Shown: positions 58,773 to 64,000 of the stretch, piece by piece
How positions within the stretch are numbered: position 1 is the first letter of the stretch
Layout of the letters: the number at the start of each line of letters is the position of its first letter
From: Pyxidicoccus sp. MSG2
GTDB taxonomy: Bacteria > Myxococcota > Myxococcia > Myxococcales > Myxococcaceae
Direction of reading: 5' to 3'
Assembly: GCF_026626705.1 (NCBI RefSeq)
Contig: NZ_JAPNKC010000001.1
Span: 10,502,001 to 10,566,000 of the forward strand
Length of the DNA stretch: 64,000 nt
Notes under the pieces: model-generated
Told to the model about the DNA's origin: nothing
What the model saw: the letters and a program-made list of their open reading frames with translations, nothing else
Database searches by the model: none
Translations under genes and position numbers: made by a program

Positions 58773-60038
58773 TCACGCGCAGGAATTCATCTCCTGCCGG
58801 ACGACGACGCGCCCGGTTTTCACCACCACACGCGCGTGCCCTACCCCTAGATGGTAGGGCAGATGACGGTACGAGGCACAGTTGAAGACCACCAGGTCGC
58901 CTGGATCTCCCACTGCCAACCGTCCATGTGATTGGAGGCCCAAGGATTGCGCGGCCCCGCGGGTGGCCGCCCAGTACGCCTCCGCGGCGCTCAGCCCGTT
59001 TTCGAGACACGCCAATCCCAGCACCAAGGCCACGTTTTCACTCATGGCCGAGCCAGGATTTACGTTTGAACCCAAAGCAACGTTGATACCTGCATCACGC
59101 AACCTGCGCCCGGGGGCGTAGGGGCGCATGCGCAGGAACAGCGTGGAGGTGGGGACGAGTACGGCGCTGACGTTGGCCTCCGCGAGCGCGCGCAGGCCCG
59201 AGTCCGTCACCTGCTCCAGGTGGTCGGCCGTGGCGGCGCCCAGCTCCGCCGCGAGCTCCGAGGCGCCACAGGCGGTGAGCTGGTCCGCATGCAGGCGGGG
59301 CACCATGCCCAGCGCGCGGGCGGCGGTGAGGATGCGGCGGGCCTCGTCCACGGTGAAGGCGCTCTCCTCCGCGAAGACGTCGCAGAAGCGCGCCAGTCCC
59401 TCGTGCGCCACGGCGGGGATGATTTCTTCGATGCAGAGCCGGACGTAGTCCTCGCGCCGGCCGCGGTACTCCTCCGGAATCGCGTGCGCGCACAGCAGCG
59501 TGGGCACCAGCTCCACCGGCGTCAGCCCCGCCAGCCGGCGCACCACGCGCAGCATCTTCAGCTCGTTCTCCAGGTCGAGCCCGTAGCCGCTCTTCACCTC
59601 CGCCACCGTCACGCCGTGCGCCATCAGCCGGTGGAGGCGGGGCAGGGCGAGCTTCACCAATTCGTCCTCGCTGGCGGCGCGCGTGGCGCGCACCGTGCTG
59701 ACGATGCCGCCTCCGGCCTTGGCGATTTCCAGGTACGTGGCGCCCTGGTTGCGCAGGTCGAACTCCGCGGAGCGCTCGCCGGCGAAGACCAGGTGCGTGT
59801 GCGGGTCCACGAAGCCGGGGCCTACGAAGCCGCCGCGTGCGTCCACGACCTCGGTGCCACCATCCACCGCGCCCTCGGGCAGCCCGGACTCCGGCCCCAC
59901 GTAGGCGACGCGGCCCGCGCGCAGGCCCACGCAGGCGCCGGGGCGCGGGGTGAGGGCCGTCTCGGCCTTCTCGCGGTGGGTGCCCTCCAGCGTGAGCACC
60001 TCGGAGGTGTTGCGGACCAGCAGCTCCAACGGACCCAT
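58773..60038 (-). CDS. hutI: Imidazolonepropionase
   Basis: A 421-residue amidohydrolase. The metal site is VDPHTHLVFAGERSAEFDLR; further signatures are LMAHGVTVAEVKSGYGLDLE, LCAHAIPEEYRGR, RLHADQLTACGASELAAEL and ADHLEQVTDSGLRALAE. It hydrolyses 4-imidazolone-5-propanoate to N-formimino-glutamate in histidine degradation. It is the third gene of a minus-strand run hutU - lipoprotein - hutI; the lipoprotein stop is three bases away. hutH and the last steps are not in the window. Confidence 0.97.
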   Translation of the reverse strand: MGPLELLVRNTSEVLTLEGTHREKAETALTPRPGACVGLRAGRVAYVGPESGLPEGAVDGGTEVVDARGGFVGPGFVDPHTHLVFAGERSAEFDLRNQGATYLEIAKAGGGIVSTVRATRAASEDELVKLALPRLHRLMAHGVTVAEVKSGYGLDLENELKMLRVVRRLAGLTPVELVPTLLCAHAIPEEYRGRREDYVRLCIEEIIPAVAHEGLARFCDVFAEESAFTVDEARRILTAARALGMVPRLHADQLTACGASELAAELGAATADHLEQVTDSGLRALAEANVSAVLVPTSTLFLRMRPYAPGRRLRDAGINVALGSNVNPGSAMSENVALVLGLACLENGLSAAEAYWAATRGAAQSLGLQSHGRLAVGDPGDLVVFNCASYRHLPYHLGVGHARVVVKTGRVVVRQEMNSCA

Positions 60039-60041
60039 GTG

Positions 60042-60779
60042 TCAGCGACCTCCGCGCACGCCCATGATGGGGACGTTCCAGCTCGCCCCCTTGCGAATCT
60101 TCGCCCGGCCGAAGCCGCCGGACAGCTCCACGTTGTCCAGCCAGCCCCAGGTGAAGCGCGCCGCCACCACGCCGCCGTAGTAGACGGCCGTCTCGGTGTC
60201 GCCGTGCGAGGACAGTGCGTGCCACGAGAAGAAGGGCACCAGGCCCAGCGACACGCCCTTCTCCGGCTGCATCGTGAAGGCGCACGACGCCTCCGCGCCG
60301 AACATGCTCCCGGGCCCGCCTCGCGTGTTGAGCCCGAAGTCCGAGGCCCCGCGCAGCGCCACCGCGGGGCCCAGGCCCAGCTGCTCCGAGCCCACGTAGT
60401 ACGAGGCCCCCGCGTACAGCCCGTAGCCCGGAATGGGCAGCGGCAGGAAGAACTCGCCCTGGAGGCCGGTGTGCAGCTGCAGCCGCTCCGACAGGGGCCA
60501 GGTAATCGCCGCATCCAGCGCCATGCCCCACTGCTGCGTGGAGAAGCTGGCGTCGTCCCCGCGGAAGCGGTCCGCTTCGTTGATGAACTGCTGCGAGCCG
60601 GCGGTGGGCGCGCTCAGCCGGGGGCCGGAGCGTATCCCCAGTTGGGCGAGGTTCTTGTCCGGCGACCCGGGCCCCAGGCGCATCACCATGGGGCCCATCG
60701 CCGTGGGGGCACAACCCGCCAGCGCACCGAGCGCGGTGGCCAGCAGCAGGAGGAGGGACCTCGAGCGCATCGGGTGCAT
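60042..60779 (-). CDS. Outer-membrane lipoprotein of unknown function within the hut operon
   Basis: A 245-residue protein; the ATG at 60779 follows CCAGGAG. The lipobox is LGALAGC. The mature part is beta-rich with aromatic-ended strands (GMALDAAITWPLSERLQLHT, GYGLYAGASYYVGSEQ, VSLGLVPFFSWHAL, AVYYGGVVAARFTWGWLDNV), which suggests an outer-membrane barrel or a lipid-anchored barrel-like protein. It sits between hutU (14 bases) and hutI (three bases), so it is co-transcribed with histidine degradation and may help uptake or sensing of the substrate; that is inference from position. Confidence 0.82.
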   Translation of the reverse strand: MHPMRSRSLLLLLATALGALAGCAPTAMGPMVMRLGPGSPDKNLAQLGIRSGPRLSAPTAGSQQFINEADRFRGDDASFSTQQWGMALDAAITWPLSERLQLHTGLQGEFFLPLPIPGYGLYAGASYYVGSEQLGLGPAVALRGASDFGLNTRGGPGSMFGAEASCAFTMQPEKGVSLGLVPFFSWHALSSHGDTETAVYYGGVVAARFTWGWLDNVELSGGFGRAKIRKGASWNVPIMGVRGGR

Positions 60780-60793
60780 GGCGGGCTCCTGGC

Positions 60794-62449
<1,656 letters not shown>

Positions 62450-62594
62450 GTACGAACTCCTGGGGTGTGGCTGACGGAAAGGCCCGGCACACTAGCCGAA
62501 CCCGCGCGGTGGGGGCACAGCGCGGTGAGCCCTCGACGACGCAAGGTGTCGACCATCCCGGGAGGTGCGTCCCGGGGTGGGGTGCCGCCTCACA

Positions 62595-63830
62595 TCAGGA
62601 GTGCAGCGCGTCGTCGTCGGCCGCGTCGACACCGGGGGGCTGCACCGGCTCCCTCGAGGGAGACTGACGCATGACGCCCTCGGCCCGGTAGAGGCGGATG
62701 GTGTTGATGACCTCCTTCACGCCGAGCACCTGCTCGGCGCTGTCCTCGATGGCGCGCTTCTCGTCACGGCTGCGTACCGCGCCCGCCAACGTCACCACGC
62801 CGTCCTCCACCTTCACTTCCACGTCCGAGGCGTCGAGCCAGCTCTCCATCATCAACCGGTCGCAGAGGTCCGCGCGGATGCGGTCGTCCGCGCGCTGGTA
62901 GTTGCGCGGGGCGGGGCCCGTCCGCGGGGGCATGGCGGGGCGGTATCCACCTCCGATGAAGCCGCCGTGGCCCAGGTCGTGGTCCTCCCGGCGCGAGCGG
63001 CTGGTGGAGAAGCCCACGAGCGGTGGCGCCATGTTCTCCACCCCCGGGCCGTGGCCCGCGGGCTGGGTGCCGCCGTAGCGGATGTCGGACTCGACGATGC
63101 GCTCCGTGGGGTCGAAGCCGAGGTCTCGCGCGCGGCCACGCCGCGTGTCCTCCCCGCGCCGGTCGTACGCGTCCCGCGCGTAGATGTCAGCGCGGCCACG
63201 AACCTGTCCGCCCCGGTCCGGGGGGCCGCCACGTCGCTGGGCCTCCCTGCCACCGCCCAGGTCGTACCGGCGCAGGCGCTCACGCTCCTCGTCGCCTTCC
63301 TCGGGTACCGCGCGGAAGGTGCCGCTCGGGCTGTACCCGGGCCGGCGCGCGATTCGCTCCGGGTCGAACCCCCGGGCACGGCGATCCATCTCGCGGTCGC
63401 GGTTGAAGTCCCGGCCATACTCGCGCGCACGGTCCAATTCGCGGGCCGCGCGGCCGAAGTCGCGGTCCATCTCGTAGTCGCGCCGCTCCCGGTCACCCTC
63501 CATGGTGCGGAAGTCCCGGTCCCATTCGAAATCGCGGGAGGGGTGCACGGAGTCGGTCTCCTCCTCCGGGTCCGCGCGTCGGAGGTCCCGGTCCTGCTCG
63601 GGAACTTCGCGGCGGAAGCTCCGGCGCACGTTCTCCGCCATGCTCCGCACCTCGCGGTCGCTCACGCCCATCCGCTCGGGGCCGCGCTCGTAGCCGTGCT
63701 CGTCCCAGTCCCGCTGGCGGTCCCGCTCGTATTCCCCGCGCCGGCCCGCCTGGTACTCCTCCGCCTGCCCCCTGCGCAGCTCTCTTTCCCCGAATCGACG
63801 TCCCCGGTCGTCGTCACGCCTGCTGCTCAT
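62595..63830 (-). CDS. Arg/Asp/Glu-rich protein with a C-terminal BON domain
   Basis: A 411-residue protein. The first ~300 residues are low complexity, dominated by alternating Arg and Asp/Glu (RDDDRGRRFGERELRRG, DRDFGRAARELDRAREYGRD), with a few Tyr and Gly and no hydrophobic core. They are probably disordered or RNA-/surface-binding. Residues about 313-380 form a BON domain (DDRIRADLCDRLMMESWLDA, VEVKVEDGVVTLAGAVRSRD, VLGVKEVINTIRL), a small fold found in phospholipid-associated envelope proteins. There is no signal peptide. Similar RD-rich BON proteins occur in myxobacteria; role unknown. The tail is acidic. Confidence 0.87.
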   Translation of the reverse strand: MSSRRDDDRGRRFGERELRRGQAEEYQAGRRGEYERDRQRDWDEHGYERGPERMGVSDREVRSMAENVRRSFRREVPEQDRDLRRADPEEETDSVHPSRDFEWDRDFRTMEGDRERRDYEMDRDFGRAARELDRAREYGRDFNRDREMDRRARGFDPERIARRPGYSPSGTFRAVPEEGDEERERLRRYDLGGGREAQRRGGPPDRGGQVRGRADIYARDAYDRRGEDTRRGRARDLGFDPTERIVESDIRYGGTQPAGHGPGVENMAPPLVGFSTSRSRREDHDLGHGGFIGGGYRPAMPPRTGPAPRNYQRADDRIRADLCDRLMMESWLDASDVEVKVEDGVVTLAGAVRSRDEKRAIEDSAEQVLGVKEVINTIRLYRAEGVMRQSPSREPVQPPGVDAADDDALHS

Positions 63831-63873
63831 CGCGTCGCCTCCTCACGTGTCTCGTGCGTCTTGGCTCCGACTC

Positions 63874-63900
63874 CAGACGTTTTTGACCGTGAGTGGTCCC
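63874..63900 (-). promoter_or_regulatory. Possible ECF-type promoter of the BON-domain gene
   Basis: On the minus strand GGGACC (63900-63895) and CGTCTG (63879-63874) are 15 bases apart with an AAAAA run before the second box, resembling extracytoplasmic-function sigma promoters (GGAACC...CGTC). It lies about 45 bases before the start codon. Spacing is one base short of typical, so confidence is low. The remaining bases to the window edge show no gene. Confidence 0.3.
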
Positions 63901-64000
63901 GGCAATGCGCCCCTGCCATGCCCGCAGCCCCGGCAGGCATGCACCTCGCCGCACCGCGCCGGGTCCGTCTGGGAATGGTGGGAGGGCCACCCCTGGAGAC

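Overview
The window is very GC-rich chromosomal DNA with strongly GC-biased third codon positions. Its content fits a myxobacterium (order Myxococcales, suborder Cystobacterineae: Myxococcus, Corallococcus, Pyxidicoccus or a relative). The indicators are FHA, PP2C and cyclic-nucleotide-binding signalling proteins, a tandem pair of short ribbon-helix-helix-like proteins of a type I associate with myxobacteria, the tilS-ftsH-folP-glmM-pdxJ-acpS-nnr-tsaE order, and many secreted lipoproteins of unknown function. This assignment is inference from gene content; no rRNA is present. I see no insertion sequence, prophage, integrase or CRISPR array.

Layout. (1) 1-5.1 kb: the 5' part of a secreted beta-propeller/c-type cytochrome gene, divergent from a MalT-type LuxR regulator, then a CAU-anticodon tRNA with its own promoter and terminator. 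(2) 5.6-18.5 kb: two adjacent heavy-metal RND efflux operons. The first (small Cys-rich secreted protein, outer-membrane factor, adaptor with a metal-binding domain, RND pump, thioredoxin-like protein) has the three-methionine signature of Cu(I)/Ag(I) pumps. The second (Cys-rich secreted protein, small Cys/His repeat protein, adaptor carrying four copies of the same repeat, RND pump) looks like a divalent-cation pump; only a roughly 25-codon remnant of its own outer-membrane factor survives. (3) 18.5-30.2 kb: envelope and signalling genes (DUF4349 lipoprotein, FHA protein, PP2C-cNMP protein, a giant surface protein of repeated carboxypeptidase-regulatory-like domains), then coaBC, a thioesterase, a family-4 uracil-DNA glycosylase and an esterase. 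(4) 30.4-38.1 kb: a nearly complete 3,5-diaminohexanoate lysine-degradation set (kdd, kamD, kamE, kal, kce). It is interrupted by an oppositely oriented exported catalase and ankyrin-repeat pair, and a small secreted protein gene sits between the two aminomutase subunits. (5) 38.2-43.2 kb: an SDR-methyltransferase pair, a His-rich periplasmic protein, a DUF6940-like/ChaN-like pair and the two ribbon-helix-helix-like genes. (6) 43.4-55.2 kb: a strong small-RNA candidate with promoter and terminator, then the housekeeping run tilS, ftsH, folP, glmM, pdxJ, acpS, nnr, tsaE, with a pirin/LysR pair inserted. (7) 55.2-64 kb: a frameshifted AraC regulator divergent from a DoxX gene, a pentapeptide-repeat protein, a class II amidotransferase, part of a histidine-utilisation operon (hutU, outer-membrane lipoprotein, hutI) and an Arg/Asp-rich BON-domain protein.

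How genes work together. The metal cluster combines periplasmic capture proteins, adaptor-borne metal-binding modules and two RND pumps of different predicted specificity, probably sharing one outer-membrane channel. The lysine set converts beta-lysine through 3,5-diaminohexanoate to crotonyl-CoA and acetoacetate; lysine 2,3-aminomutase (kamA) is not in the window. TilS would modify an isoleucine tRNA with anticodon CAU, and the tRNA at 5 kb could be its substrate or the elongator methionine tRNA.

Most novel-looking items: the tandem Cys-Glu-His...Cys-x2-Cys-Asn-Pro repeat shared by a free periplasmic protein and an RND adaptor; the roughly 200-nt small-RNA gene upstream of tilS; the secreted protein translationally coupled inside the lysine aminomutase operon; and the decayed outer-membrane-factor and AraC genes.
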